A stretch of 46,602 nt of DNA from an uncultured Pelagibacteraceae bacterium (GTDB taxonomy: Bacteria > Pseudomonadota > Alphaproteobacteria > Pelagibacterales > AG-422-B15), in NCBI GenBank assembly GCA_902518415.1, contig CABYGA010000007.1, forward strand, positions 1 to 46,602, written 5' to 3'. The position numbers and the translations under genes are program-made. Of this stretch, positions 20,804 through 31,681 are shown one piece after another. The number at the start of each line of letters is the position of its first letter. Positions within the stretch are counted from its first letter, which is position 1. The notes beneath the pieces are model-generated. The model made no database searches. It saw nothing but the letters and a program-made list of their open reading frames with translations, and was not told the origin of the DNA.

Positions 20804-21005
20804 TTTTACTACGAAGGCAGAAATAAGATTGCATCATGGCCAGTTTCAAATAATAAAATCTGGGGATTATGTAGAATGTTCAATCACAAAAGAGAAGATA
20901 TCACTTGATAATCTGAAGTATTGGAATGTTGATTTACAGGAAATTTATGCAAATCCAGAAGTTGCACTAACGAGATATAAAGAGATACATGAAAATAAAG
21001 ATTAA
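20793..21005 (+). CDS. DUF2093-family small protein
   Basis: 70 aa; GDYVECSITKEKISLDNLKYWNVDLQEIYANPEVA resembles DUF2093 (GDFV.C.VTG..I.L..LRYWSV..QE.Y). Overlaps neighbours on both sides. Confidence 0.75.
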   Translation: MTNSFTTKAEIRLHHGQFQIIKSGDYVECSITKEKISLDNLKYWNVDLQEIYANPEVALTRYKEIHENKD

Positions 21006-21789
21006 ATTAATAATTATCTTTTTTTTTGTTTTTCAGCCAGCTATAGCAGCCGATTTGCCAAAAGAAATACCTCAAGGAAGCCTTGTTATTGGCCAGTCAT
21101 TAGATGCAGATGAAATTTTAGTAGATAATAATTCTTTAAAAGTGAGTGAAAAAGGTCACTTTGTATTTGCAGTCGGTAGGGACCATGTGGAACCGATAAG
21201 TGTGACATATTTAAAAAATGGATCATTAATAAAAATTCATCAAATAAATATAATTATACAAAACTACGACATACAAAGGATTGACGGTTTACCAGAACAA
21301 ATGGTTACGCCACTTGATGATGAAATAATCAAAAAAATAATTTATGAAAACGATTTGATAAAAGAAAAGAAAAAAATAAATTCAGATCTAACTTATTTTA
21401 AAGATAGTTTTATTCAACCAACAGAGGGCATTATAAGTGGTGTTTTTGGTAGTCAAAGAATATTAAATGGAGAAGCTAAAAGTCCTCATCGTGGTTTAGA
21501 TATTGCGGCTGAAACTGGAACCCCAATTTATGCCTGCAATGAAGGACTTGTTATACATGCCGAAGATGATCTTTATTACACAGGTGGAACTATAATTCTT
21601 GATCATGGGCATGGGGTAAAATCAATTTATGCCCATTTATCTGATGTGAAAGTAACTGTGAGTCAAATGGTATCAAAGGATGATATTATCGGTGAAGTAG
21701 GTTCTACAGGAAGATCAACCGGCCCTCACCTTCACTGGGGAGTAATGGTGTTTAATACCTATGTAGATCCACAATTGCTTTTAGATTAA
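20989..21789 (+). CDS. M23-family metallopeptidase (LytM domain), secreted
   Basis: Signal peptide; PHRGLDIAAETGTPIYA, ILDHGHGVKSIYAHLS, GSTGRSTGPHLHWGV motifs. Confidence 0.92.
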   Translation: MKIKIKLIIIFFFVFQPAIAADLPKEIPQGSLVIGQSLDADEILVDNNSLKVSEKGHFVFAVGRDHVEPISVTYLKNGSLIKIHQINIIIQNYDIQRIDGLPEQMVTPLDDEIIKKIIYENDLIKEKKKINSDLTYFKDSFIQPTEGIISGVFGSQRILNGEAKSPHRGLDIAAETGTPIYACNEGLVIHAEDDLYYTGGTIILDHGHGVKSIYAHLSDVKVTVSQMVSKDDIIGEVGSTGRSTGPHLHWGVMVFNTYVDPQLLLD

Positions 21790-21812
21790 TTTTTTTAAAA
21801 AAAAGAATAGAC

Positions 21813-22688
21813 TTATATTTTCCATCTATTGTGAAACCAAAAGTATTGTTCAGGGTACTTAGTAATCATTTCTTGATAAAATGAGGATATTTGAGCTGAA
21901 ATTTTATAAATATTTTCTTCATTACTTTCTTTATCTTTTGTATCAATGCATTCAACTACATCAAATTTAAAATTATTATCAATTGTTCGTATTGGCCAGG
22001 CTAAGAATATTTTACATTTTGCTTTCAAAGCAATTTGTGCAGGGAGTGTTGATATATTCATTTCCTTATTAAAAAATTTAACCTTTGTTCCTGAAGACAA
22101 TTGTTGATCTGCTAAGAGGGCAATAGAACTTCCTTTGTTGAATTGATTTAATAGCTGTCTCGTTCCAGATCTGTTTTTACTATAACATTGAACGCTATAT
22201 TTGCGTCTTAGTTGTTTTACAACAAAATTTATTAGAGGATTATTTGGTTCTCTTACTATCGCTGAGACCCTATTCATCTTACTTCGAAGAGCCATTCCAG
22301 GTATTTCCCAATTTGAACTATGACCTGAAACAATTACGCTATTTTCATTTTCATTAAATACATCATCTGAAAATACATTATTAATAACCTCTATCTTACT
22401 CTTGAGTATACTGTTCATATGGGCATATTCTGAGATCGTATAGCCAAGATTCTTCCAAACTCTATTGGCCGTATCATTAATCCACTTTTTATCTTTGTCA
22501 TGAAATGCAATAGATAAATTTTTTATTAAGATACTATGTATTGGAAGAAATGGTCCAACAGAAGTAGTAATTAATATTCCAAGAACACGCGACATTCTCA
22601 GAGGTAGAATTTTAAAGACAGTAAAGAAGATAATAAAAAATAAAAACTCCAGTGGGTATTTTACCAAGATCTTGAATAATGATTTCAT
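21813..22688 (-). CDS. lpxL: Lipid A biosynthesis lauroyl acyltransferase-like protein (LpxL/HtrB family)
   Basis: VSGHSSNWE motif, IALLADQQLSSGTKVKFFNKE; adjacent to lpxK. Confidence 0.83.
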   Translation of the reverse strand: MKSLFKILVKYPLEFLFFIIFFTVFKILPLRMSRVLGILITTSVGPFLPIHSILIKNLSIAFHDKDKKWINDTANRVWKNLGYTISEYAHMNSILKSKIEVINNVFSDDVFNENENSVIVSGHSSNWEIPGMALRSKMNRVSAIVREPNNPLINFVVKQLRRKYSVQCYSKNRSGTRQLLNQFNKGSSIALLADQQLSSGTKVKFFNKEMNISTLPAQIALKAKCKIFLAWPIRTIDNNFKFDVVECIDTKDKESNEENIYKISAQISSFYQEMITKYPEQYFWFHNRWKI

Positions 22689-22692
22689 TGTT

Positions 22693-23667
22693 TTAATTAA
22701 TTAAATTTCTTATTAGTTTTTCAATATTTGGTATTTCAAGCTTAATCTTGAAACAATCAATGTTCTTCCTATAATCTTCAGGAATGCGAACATAGTCCTT
22801 TTCTGTTGTGATAAGTGATAAATTTTCTTTTTTTGCCTTATCTAATAAGCTTTCTAAATCTTTTCTAGTGAACTGATAATGATCGGGAAAACTTTTCTTT
22901 TTTATAACGTCGTACCCTTTGTTTTTAAGGGTATCAAAAAAGCCATCATTATTTCCAATACCGCTAAATGCTAAATAATTTTTCTTATCAAAAACATCTA
23001 AAGCTTTAATGTTAGCATTGTAGAATTCTAAGTTATCATAATTATATTTTTTTGTAATATGATGTAGATCATCTCCAATAATGACTACAAATTGCGCAAA
23101 TTTTAGAGCGGGTCTTATAAGCTCCCTCAGTGGTCCTGCAGGTAAGCACAATTTATTTCCAAAACCTCTCTTACCATTAACTGTTAGTAAAGTTTTATCT
23201 TTATGGAATGATCGATCTTGAAATCCATCATCCAACAATATGATGTCTGTTTGCTTTTCATTTATTATTTTCTCAATTGCAAATGCTCTATTTGTGGTGA
23301 TGTAAGTTGGGGCGAAATTTGCATATAGTAGGGCTTCATCTCCAACCTTGTTAAACGTGTCTGATTTTGAAACCTTATAGAAAATAGATTTATTTGTAGA
23401 TCCATAGCCTCTCAACAACACTGATACTTTCTTGTCTTTCTTTTTTATTTCTTCAATTAATGTTAGTAATGTTGAAGTTTTACCTGTACCCCCAATATTT
23501 ATATTGCCAATGCATATGATGGGGATACTAAACTTCTTATTTTTATAAAATAATGATCTTATGTAAAAAAGGCATATGTATATGCATGACAATGGAATTA
23601 AAAATAGTGAGACGAGATTTGCGCAATATACATCTTGGTACCATATCTTCAGAAAAAATTTTTCCAT
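22693..23667 (-). CDS. lpxK: Tetraacyldisaccharide 4'-kinase
   Basis: CIGNINIGGTGKTSTLLTL (Walker A), LLRGYGS, ILLDDGFQDRSFHKDKTLL, PAGPLREL, TTEKDYVRI motifs. Confidence 0.95.
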   Translation of the reverse strand: MEKFFLKIWYQDVYCANLVSLFLIPLSCIYICLFYIRSLFYKNKKFSIPIICIGNINIGGTGKTSTLLTLIEEIKKKDKKVSVLLRGYGSTNKSIFYKVSKSDTFNKVGDEALLYANFAPTYITTNRAFAIEKIINEKQTDIILLDDGFQDRSFHKDKTLLTVNGKRGFGNKLCLPAGPLRELIRPALKFAQFVVIIGDDLHHITKKYNYDNLEFYNANIKALDVFDKKNYLAFSGIGNNDGFFDTLKNKGYDVIKKKSFPDHYQFTRKDLESLLDKAKKENLSLITTEKDYVRIPEDYRKNIDCFKIKLEIPNIEKLIRNLIN

Positions 23668-23673
23668 AATTAA

Positions 23674-24918
23674 TCAGAGGTATTGATATATTTCTTTCAA
23701 TACTTTTTTTACAGTTTCTTCACCCTCCTTTTTTAATCTGCTGATATCAACTTTCCTAACTTCATTATCTAATGATTTATACTCTTCATGAATAAAATGT
23801 TCCAGCTGTCTCTCATTATTTACAACTTGTGATAATTTCATTTGACCCAAAGTCATATATACGTCAGAAAAATTTTCAACGTGTTTGCCATGGTATACTT
23901 TTTTTCCTTGGTACGCTGCTTCAATTGGATTTTGCCCACCTTGCATCACTAAACTGCCACCAATAAAAATAATATCAGCTAACTTATAAAAAATATTTAA
24001 TTCACCAATTGTATCAGCTAAGTAAATATGTGTATTTCTTTTAATTTTATTCCTCATTGATCTAATTGCAGTATTTTTAATGAAATTCTTATTGATAATG
24101 TTATTTCTTTTTGGATGTCTAGGAACAACAATTGTAAGAAGCTCTTTACAAGTTTTTTTTAATTTTAGAGTTACTCTACTAATAATTTCTTCTTCTCCAG
24201 GGTGGGTACTGGCTGCAAGAAATATTTTTCTATTTCCAGTCAAAACTTTGAGCTCGTCATACTTTTTAGCATCAGTAAGATCAGGAGTAAGAGCAAACTT
24301 TAAATTGCCAGTATAATTAGTTTTTTTAATTCCAAGTTTTTCATAAAACAAAGTACTATCTGTATTTTGCGTACTGCAAGAACTAAACTTAGAAAACAAA
24401 TCTTTAGATGATGAACTAAATAAGGACCATCTTTTAAAACTTTTAATTGTCATTCTTCCGTTAATTATAATTTGAGGTATGTTTTTGTTATTTAGGTTAT
24501 GAATAAAGTTAGGCCAAATTTCAGATTCTACAAAAACTGCAAGAGATGGCTTCCAATAATTTAGAAATCTATTTGCAAATACTGGCACATCGAAAGGGAT
24601 AAATTGATGTACAACTTTGTCTTTAATTCTTTTATTTATTACTTGTGCCGATGTTACAGTTCCAGATGTTATTAATATTTGATCAATAGATTGATCTTTG
24701 TTCAATTTATCTACTATTGGTAGTATTGATTGACACTCACCAATGCTGGCAGCATGGATCCAGATCAGCTTGCCTTTTTTTCGATCATGTGTATTTTTCC
24801 CATACCTTTCGCTAATTCTATCTGGCAACTCCTTACCTTTTCTTTTTCGTAAAAAGATAACAAAAGGAATAAAGATAAGAGCTAAATTTGAAAATATACG
24901 GTAGAGAAAAAATATCAT
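23674..24918 (-). CDS. waaA: 3-deoxy-D-manno-octulosonic acid (Kdo) transferase
   Basis: IWIHAASIGECQSILPIV, VESEIWPNF, NGRMTIKSFKRW, AASTHPGEEEII, GGSLVMQGGQNPIEAA. The track ORF runs to 24960; M15 (24918) is the likelier start because it lies just past the upstream gene's stop. Confidence 0.94.
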   Translation of the reverse strand: MIFFLYRIFSNLALIFIPFVIFLRKRKGKELPDRISERYGKNTHDRKKGKLIWIHAASIGECQSILPIVDKLNKDQSIDQILITSGTVTSAQVINKRIKDKVVHQFIPFDVPVFANRFLNYWKPSLAVFVESEIWPNFIHNLNNKNIPQIIINGRMTIKSFKRWSLFSSSSKDLFSKFSSCSTQNTDSTLFYEKLGIKKTNYTGNLKFALTPDLTDAKKYDELKVLTGNRKIFLAASTHPGEEEIISRVTLKLKKTCKELLTIVVPRHPKRNNIINKNFIKNTAIRSMRNKIKRNTHIYLADTIGELNIFYKLADIIFIGGSLVMQGGQNPIEAAYQGKKVYHGKHVENFSDVYMTLGQMKLSQVVNNERQLEHFIHEEYKSLDNEVRKVDISRLKKEGEETVKKVLKEIYQYL

Positions 24919-24922
24919 TTTT

Positions 24923-25603
24923 TTAATTATATCCTTTATTAGCTCTTTTTGTGAGATCATTCATCAGCTTCTCAAGAGTTTCTTTATTTGACTTAACGTT
25001 AGTATTTTTTTTACCAACTTTAATCGGCGTTCCCCAAATTACAGTTATTTCATTAAAAGGCTTTGGAATAATAAATTGATCCCACGTATTTAATTTCCAT
25101 TTATTTTTAAATCCAATGCCAACAGGTACAATCATTGCATTGCTAAGCTTTGCAATACTAATTATACCGTCACTTACTTTATGTCTTGGCCCCTTAGGCC
25201 CGTCTGGAGAAATGCCAATACAGACATCTCCTTGCAGTGATTTTATCATTTTTCTAGCTGATAAAAGCCCACCTTTATTTTTTGTTTTATTAGATTTATG
25301 AGTTGATCCTCGAATTGCACTAAAACCTAAATGCGAAATAACTTTAGATATTATATCTCCATCACGATGCTTTGATATAAGTACTCTTATAGGTTTTCTA
25401 TTTTGCCATGTAAGGGGACACATTAAAAGTTGGTCGTGCCAAAAAGAGTAAATAAAAGATTCATCTTTTTTAAATAGAGCGTTAATATTTTTTCGATCTT
25501 TAAATTTAATTTTTGAGGACTTATGCACAAATAAAATATAAAGAGATCCTAAATAAGATATTATATTTTGTGCAACCACTTTACTTGCAAGATACTTTAT
25601 CAT
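24923..25603 (-). CDS. DUF374 lysophospholipid acyltransferase-like protein
   Basis: SFWHDQLLMCPL, HRDGDIISKVISHLGFSAIRGST, GISPDGPKGPRHKVS. The track ORF runs to 25681; M27 (25603) fits the upstream stop. Confidence 0.85.
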   Translation of the reverse strand: MIKYLASKVVAQNIISYLGSLYILFVHKSSKIKFKDRKNINALFKKDESFIYSFWHDQLLMCPLTWQNRKPIRVLISKHRDGDIISKVISHLGFSAIRGSTHKSNKTKNKGGLLSARKMIKSLQGDVCIGISPDGPKGPRHKVSDGIISIAKLSNAMIVPVGIGFKNKWKLNTWDQFIIPKPFNEITVIWGTPIKVGKKNTNVKSNKETLEKLMNDLTKRANKGYN

Positions 25604-25607
25604 TAAA

Positions 25608-27338
25608 TTAAAATTCGCGTTCGTATAATTTCTTATAGACGCCATTCTTTGATAGTAACTCTTCATGAGTGCCACTTTCAACTATCTTTCCATCATCTAG
25701 AACTATAATTTGATCAGCATTTATAATAGTACTTAGCCTATGGGCTATTACCAAAGTTGTCCTATCTTTCATTAGATTCTTTATTGCATCCTGAACAAGG
25801 CTTTCTGATTCTGTATCTAAACTTGAAGTTGCCTCATCCAATAATAGTATTGGTGCATTTTTTAAAAAAGCTCTTGCAATTGAAACCCTTTGTTTTTGGC
25901 CACCTGACAGACTATACCCGTTCTCTCCAATTACTGTATCGTATCCATTTGGCAACTGAACAATAAATGAGTCAGCAGCAGCAGATTTTGCAGCACTAAT
26001 AATTTCTTCTTCAGTAGAGTTAGGTCTGCTGTAAAGAATATTTTCTTTAATGGACATATCAAATAGAATTGGTTCTTGACTAACTAAAGCAATCACTGAC
26101 CTGACTGAAGAAATTGTTAAATCTTTTATATTTTGTCCGTCAATTTTTAGTTCACCTGAGTCGGGATCATAAAATCTTGGTATAAGATTTAAAATTGATG
26201 ATTTACCTGATCCACTTGGTCCTACTAAAGCAGTAGTTTTTCCATGAGGAATATTGAGATTGATTTTCTTTAGTGCTGAATTTGTCTGTCCTTCATAAGA
26301 GAGAGTTACCTCATGCAAATCAATATTAGTTTTATTTAAAGATAGATCTCTTGCATCTTTTTTTTCGTTAATTAAGCTTTCTTGATCTAACAGACCGAAT
26401 ACTCTTATAGCCGCCGCAAAACCTTCTTGAAGAGTTGTATTTATTGAAGCAAGTCTTTTCAGAGGTTGAAATGCCAACATCATTGCTCCAAGAAATGATA
26501 CAAATTCGTTTAATGGCAGTTCCCCTTGAAGTCCCCTCAAACCTGCATAGTATAATGTTCCTGCTATACCAAATCCTGCAAGAAACTCAGCAAATGGTGA
26601 CGCGGCCCCACGAGCATTTGCCCCTTTAAGAATTTTTTGAACCCTTCTCCAAACTGAATTACTAAGTTTTTCAATCTCTTTTTCTTCTTGTTGATAAGCT
26701 TTAACAATTCTTGTTCCATCTAAGTTTTCAGACAGTATTGACGCGAGTACTCCTGTTTCCTCTTGTGTTTCTGTCGAGGCTTTTTTTACTCTTTTGCCCA
26801 ATCTTCTCGTCAATACTCCAACTAAAGGGAAAGCTATGATTGCTATAGTTGCTAGTTGCCAGTCTTGGTAATACATAACACCAAGAAGGCAAATGAGTGT
26901 CAGTAAATCCTTAACTCCATTAGCAAGACTGCTACTAACTGCATCTTGAAGTAAAGTAACGTCATATAGAAAATTAGAAATTATTTTTGCTGAGTGTATC
27001 TTATGAAGCCAAGATAGATCAGCGTTAATTATTTTTTTGAATAATTTTATTTGTGTGTCTGCGATAATATTTTGGGATACACCGTTTAAAAGTACAATTT
27101 GGATATAAGTTGCAACACTTTTAATGAGCAGTGTAAGAATTATCGCAATTGGTATTAACAACAACATTGATTCATCTTTATCAAGAAAAATTTTGTCAAT
27201 TGCAGGGTCAAGCAGCCATGCAGTCGCACCTGTTGAAAGGGCTATTATTATCATAAAGAATAATGAACTAGCTAATCTTGATGCGTAAGGTCTTATACTA
27301 TCTCTAAACAACCTTGCTAATATCTGCGATCCAGTCAT
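25608..27338 (-). CDS. msbA: MsbA-like lipid A/phospholipid ABC exporter
   Basis: 576 aa TMD-NBD fusion; GPSGSGKSSILNLIPRFYDPDSG, LSGGQKQRVSIARAFLKNAPILLLDEATSSLD. Next to the lipid A genes. Confidence 0.9.
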   Translation of the reverse strand: MTGSQILARLFRDSIRPYASRLASSLFFMIIIALSTGATAWLLDPAIDKIFLDKDESMLLLIPIAIILTLLIKSVATYIQIVLLNGVSQNIIADTQIKLFKKIINADLSWLHKIHSAKIISNFLYDVTLLQDAVSSSLANGVKDLLTLICLLGVMYYQDWQLATIAIIAFPLVGVLTRRLGKRVKKASTETQEETGVLASILSENLDGTRIVKAYQQEEKEIEKLSNSVWRRVQKILKGANARGAASPFAEFLAGFGIAGTLYYAGLRGLQGELPLNEFVSFLGAMMLAFQPLKRLASINTTLQEGFAAAIRVFGLLDQESLINEKKDARDLSLNKTNIDLHEVTLSYEGQTNSALKKINLNIPHGKTTALVGPSGSGKSSILNLIPRFYDPDSGELKIDGQNIKDLTISSVRSVIALVSQEPILFDMSIKENILYSRPNSTEEEIISAAKSAAADSFIVQLPNGYDTVIGENGYSLSGGQKQRVSIARAFLKNAPILLLDEATSSLDTESESLVQDAIKNLMKDRTTLVIAHRLSTIINADQIIVLDDGKIVESGTHEELLSKNGVYKKLYEREF

Positions 27339-27403
27339 GAGAATGTATTCATAATACTATTACAGAAAATTTAAATCTAAATATTAGTTTATGGCTAAAA
27401 AGC

Positions 27404-28735
27404 TTATTTTCCTGCTAGTATCATATTCTCAATTAGAACTGTAGGAGCGTTAGTTCGGTACCTGAACTCAAGATCATTAGCTGCGGATAAATTTAAAAAC
27501 ATTTCTGTGAGATTTGAAGCTATAGTTACTTCACTAACAGCATGAGTTATCTCACCATTTTCAATCAACATACCACTAGCACCCATACTATAATCACCAG
27601 TAACTAAGTTAACACCCATTCCAATTAGTTCATTTGCATAAAAACCATATTTAATAGATTTGATCATATCATCATAAGACAGTATTCCATTCGTCATAAA
27701 AAAATTTGATGTTGATACACCTGGAGGCGCTCCAACAGACCGTGATGCATTTCCTGTTGTTTTAAAATTAAGCTTCTTTGCTGTTGAGGTATTTAAAATC
27801 CAAGTATTGAGTTTTCCATTGGATACAATTTCTTTTTTACTCACCTGAATTCCTTCTCCATCAAATGGTTTAGAGCCCAATCCTTTTAAAATTCCAGGAT
27901 CATCTATTATAGTTACGTCTTTTTTGAATATTTGTTTTCCAAGACTATCCTTTAGAAAACTTGTTTCTCTTGCAATAGATGGACCCGATATTGCTCCAGC
28001 AAGATATCCAATTAAGCCATTACTAATTCTTTTATCAAATATTACTGGAAGTTTTGTTGATTTTATTTTTTTTGGATTTAATCGTTTTAATGTTTTGTTT
28101 GCTGCTGATGATCCAATTTCTTTTGCTGAGCGCAAATCTGAAAAATGTCTAGATACAGAGTAATCGTAATCCCTTTCCATACTTTGTCCTTCACCAGCTA
28201 GAACAGAACAAGATATAGAATTTGTTGATGATTTGTATCCTCCCTGGAATCCATTACTAGTTGCTAAGTAGAATTCCCCCTGTGAATAAGATGCTCCAGC
28301 CCCTTCCGAATTGCTTATACCAGGTACTGAAAGAGCAGCTTCTTCACACTCCTTGACAGAGTCTATTAGAGCTTCAGTGCTAGTCTCCTCATTTTGATGT
28401 AGTTCTAAATTACATATTTCGCTCTCAAACAATGAACTGTCGCCCAAGACAGCCGTGTCATCAATAGGCGCTAATTTTGCCATGGATACACACTTATTTA
28501 CAAGTGTTTCTATATTATCATCATCTACCTCAGATGAAGAGACAAAAGCTTGTTTCTGATTAACCAGTGCTCTTATTCCAATAGTGCTATCATTTGACTC
28601 TTCAAGATCTTCTATTTTCTGTTTTCTGCAACTGATTGATTTACCACTTGCCTTTGCAAGTACAACATCGCACTCAGTAGCTCCACTTTTGAGAGTCTTT
28701 TCAATAATTTTTTGAGCTGTAATTTCAAAATCCAT
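27404..28735 (-). CDS. pmbA: TldD/PmbA-family metalloprotease
   Basis: PmbA-type features: RNQKQAFVSSSEVD, LPVIFDKRISNGLIGYLAGAISGPSIARETSFLKD, GVNLVTGDYSMGASGMLIENGEI. Confidence 0.92.
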   Translation of the reverse strand: MDFEITAQKIIEKTLKSGATECDVVLAKASGKSISCRKQKIEDLEESNDSTIGIRALVNQKQAFVSSSEVDDDNIETLVNKCVSMAKLAPIDDTAVLGDSSLFESEICNLELHQNEETSTEALIDSVKECEEAALSVPGISNSEGAGASYSQGEFYLATSNGFQGGYKSSTNSISCSVLAGEGQSMERDYDYSVSRHFSDLRSAKEIGSSAANKTLKRLNPKKIKSTKLPVIFDKRISNGLIGYLAGAISGPSIARETSFLKDSLGKQIFKKDVTIIDDPGILKGLGSKPFDGEGIQVSKKEIVSNGKLNTWILNTSTAKKLNFKTTGNASRSVGAPPGVSTSNFFMTNGILSYDDMIKSIKYGFYANELIGMGVNLVTGDYSMGASGMLIENGEITHAVSEVTIASNLTEMFLNLSAANDLEFRYRTNAPTVLIENMILAGK

Positions 28736-28738
28736 ATA

Positions 28739-29605
28739 TTAAATTAGTGTTAGTAGTAAAGAGAACATAATCAATGCACCAGTATACCGATTACTTTTGA
28801 AAATTTCTAGACACACATCGCTATTATAAATATCTAGTTTGAATAATTGAAATAACAAATGAATTCCTACGAGAAAAACTGCAGTATAATATAAGTATTC
28901 AAAATCAGATAATTGGCCAAAGATTAATAGACAAATAATCATTAAAGAATAGAAAGCAGAAATCCATAATTTGGAATTATCTCCAAACAAAATAGCGGTT
29001 GATTTTATTCCAATTCTTAAGTCATCCTCCCGGTCCTGGTGCGCATATATCGTGTCATAACCTAAAGTCCAAAAAATTCCTGCAAGATATAAGAAGAAAA
29101 TAGATAAAGAAATATTCCCATTTATGGATACAAATCCAATAATAACACCGATATTAAAAGTTAGACCAAGAAATAACTGTGGCCAATATGTAATCCTTTT
29201 CATTAGAGGGTATAATATAAAAAGAAAAAATGAAATAAATCCGAAAGTAATTGCCGTCTTGTTTAAAGAAAGCAATATTGCAAGTCCGCCTAGACACAAA
29301 AGACAAAATATTGTGATTGCTTCAATTGAGCTGATGGCTCCACTTGCTATGGGCCTTTTTGATGTTCTGCTTACATGCTTATCAAGATCTTTATCAAATA
29401 AATCATTTATAACACAACCTGCAGATCTCATTACGACTGAGCCAATGGCAAATAAGATAATGGTGTTAATGTTGTTATGTATATCTTTAAACGAGTTAAA
29501 AGCTGCAAATATTCCCCAAAAACATGGTAACATTAGTAATATAAATCCATTGGGCTGATGGAGTCTTAGTAAATGAATATATTTCTGCAACTTGTATTTC
29601 CTCAA
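28739..29605 (-). CDS. ubiA: 4-hydroxybenzoate polyprenyltransferase
   Basis: LLRLHQPNGFILLMLPCFWGI, RSAGCVINDLFDKDLDKHVSRTSKRPIASGAI, YAHQDREDDLRIGIKSTAI motifs. Confidence 0.96.
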   Translation of the reverse strand: MRKYKLQKYIHLLRLHQPNGFILLMLPCFWGIFAAFNSFKDIHNNINTIILFAIGSVVMRSAGCVINDLFDKDLDKHVSRTSKRPIASGAISSIEAITIFCLLCLGGLAILLSLNKTAITFGFISFFLFILYPLMKRITYWPQLFLGLTFNIGVIIGFVSINGNISLSIFFLYLAGIFWTLGYDTIYAHQDREDDLRIGIKSTAILFGDNSKLWISAFYSLMIICLLIFGQLSDFEYLYYTAVFLVGIHLLFQLFKLDIYNSDVCLEIFKSNRYTGALIMFSLLLTLI

Positions 29606-29634
29606 AACTAATATTATGAATTTAATATATATAA

Positions 29635-30354
29635 ATGAATAAGATAAAAAATAGAATTTTTATAGCTTCAAACTTAAAGGCAGGAGAGACTATTTCTCTA
29701 GGTGATGATAAATCTCACTATTTAAATAATGTTCTTAGGTGTAAAATTGGTGATCATATTTCTCTTTTCAATGAAAAATCTGAATGTACAGCTGAAGTTG
29801 TAAGTAATTCAAAAAAAGTATGTAAGCTGAAATTAAAGGAATGTAAAAAAAATGAGATCGATAGACATAAAATAACTCTATTTTTCTCACCAATAAAGAG
29901 AACTCCCATGGAGTTTATGGTGCAGAAATGCACAGAGATTGGAATAACTTCTTTCCAGCCAGTATTAATGGAGAGAACAAATAATAAAAAAATTAATCTT
30001 GAGAGATTAAAACTAATCTCTATAGAGGCATCGGAGCAGTCTAGCAGGGTAAATTTGCCTTCATTTAATAATTTAATTCCTTTTAACGAAATGATTAAAA
30101 CTATGAGTTATGATAAACTTATTTTCTGCTCACTTGAAAAAAAAACTAGCGTAATTAATAAAATTAATTTATCGCTTAATGAAACTATAGGAATTATAAT
30201 CGGTCCAGAAGGTGACTTTTCTCCAAACGAAATGACAGATTTAGGAAGCATAAAGAATTCTGTGCCTGTAACTCTTGGTAGCAATATTCTTAAATCTGAA
30301 ACAGCTGGGGTTGTCGCTTCCTCGCTAGTAATGAACAGCATATATAATGATTAA
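29635..30354 (+). CDS. rsmE: 16S rRNA (uracil1498-N3)-methyltransferase
   Basis: HYLNNVLRCKIGD, FSPIKRTPMEFMVQKCTEIGI, IGPEGDFSPNEM, LGSNILKSETA motifs. Confidence 0.95.
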   Translation: MNKIKNRIFIASNLKAGETISLGDDKSHYLNNVLRCKIGDHISLFNEKSECTAEVVSNSKKVCKLKLKECKKNEIDRHKITLFFSPIKRTPMEFMVQKCTEIGITSFQPVLMERTNNKKINLERLKLISIEASEQSSRVNLPSFNNLIPFNEMIKTMSYDKLIFCSLEKKTSVINKINLSLNETIGIIIGPEGDFSPNEMTDLGSIKNSVPVTLGSNILKSETAGVVASSLVMNSIYND

Positions 30355-31681
30355 TAAAAAAGATTTAATAAATTACTTCAGTGAAGGAATAAAGAAAGAT
30401 GACACTCTTAGGATTGGCACTGAACATGAGAAATTTATCTTTAAGCAAAATGATTTATCTTTGATCCCCTATGATGGCGATCTGAGTATACAAACTATCT
30501 TTCAAGACTTTGTGAAAGGAGGCTGGAAAGAAGTGAAAGAAGGTAAAAATACAATTGCTCTCACAAAGAATAATGCAAGTATAACTCTTGAACCTGGAGG
30601 TCAATTTGAGTTGTCTGGCGCTCCACTTAAATCAGTTCATGAAACATGTAGTGAAATTAACAGTCATCTGGATTTAACTAAAAAATTAGAAAAAAAATAT
30701 AATATTGGATTTTTAGGAATTGGCTTCTTACCCATAGGCACTCTTGAAGAAATACCAATGGTTCCCAAAAAAAGATATGCAGAAATCATGACTCCCTATA
30801 TGAGGTCGCTCGGTGGATTGGGTTTAGAGATGATGTATCAATCGGCAACAGTACAAGCTAATTTTGATTTTACTTCAGAAGAAGATATGGGAAAAAAAAT
30901 CAATGTTTCATCTGTACTTCAACCACTAGTGACAGGCTTATTTGCTAACTCACCATTTAAAAATAACCAACCATCAGGATTTGAAAGTTATAGGGGACAT
31001 GTTTGGACAAGAACAGATGCAAATCGGACGGGCATACCTAAATTTCTTACTGAGCCAAACATGAGTTTTGAAAAGTATGTAGACTTTGCTTTAGATATTC
31101 CTGTTTATGCCCTTATAAGAGATGGTAATTATATAAGATGCACAGATTATTCATTCGCAGACTTAATTGAGGGTAAGCATAACGAATTTTCCAAAGATCA
31201 AATTACAATTAAAGATTGGGCTGATCATATTTCTACCATATTCACTGAAGTAAGATTAAAAACATTTATTGAAATGAGAGGAGCTGACGCAGGTGGGTAC
31301 AATACATTATGTGCATTGCCTGCTTTTTGGACAGGTATACTTTATGATGAGACTGCTCTTGAGGAGGCTTTGAGTATCACAAGTCAGCTCGATTACACTG
31401 ATTTAATGAATTTTAGAGCAGGCGTTTTAAAGAATGGTCTCAACTCAACTATTAATAATATAGAAGGATGGGATTTAGCAGAACAAATAGTAAAAATTTC
31501 CTCGGAGGGTTTAAACAGACGTGGAAAATTAAATTTATATGGTGATAGTGAAGCAGTTCATTTAGATTTTCTAAAAGATATTATTAAAAACAAAGAGTCT
31601 AATTCAATGCGAATGATTAAAAACTACTATGCAAAAGATACCCTCAATCAAAAAGAGCTTTTTCAAAAGGAGTCTTTTTAG
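30347..31681 (+). CDS. gshA: Glutamate--cysteine ligase (plant/alphaproteobacterial type)
   Basis: GTEHEKFIF, ITLEPGGQFELSGAPL, MMYQSATVQANFDF, EMRGADAGGYNTLCALPAFWTG motifs. Confidence 0.94.
   Translation: MINKKDLINYFSEGIKKDDTLRIGTEHEKFIFKQNDLSLIPYDGDLSIQTIFQDFVKGGWKEVKEGKNTIALTKNNASITLEPGGQFELSGAPLKSVHETCSEINSHLDLTKKLEKKYNIGFLGIGFLPIGTLEEIPMVPKKRYAEIMTPYMRSLGGLGLEMMYQSATVQANFDFTSEEDMGKKINVSSVLQPLVTGLFANSPFKNNQPSGFESYRGHVWTRTDANRTGIPKFLTEPNMSFEKYVDFALDIPVYALIRDGNYIRCTDYSFADLIEGKHNEFSKDQITIKDWADHISTIFTEVRLKTFIEMRGADAGGYNTLCALPAFWTGILYDETALEEALSITSQLDYTDLMNFRAGVLKNGLNSTINNIEGWDLAEQIVKISSEGLNRRGKLNLYGDSEAVHLDFLKDIIKNKESNSMRMIKNYYAKDTLNQKELFQKESF

Noticed and set aside
29124-29558. Plus-strand ORF of 144 aa antisense to ubiA
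   Set aside because: ubiA motifs on the minus strand are clear; the antisense frame looks like a by-product of codon bias.
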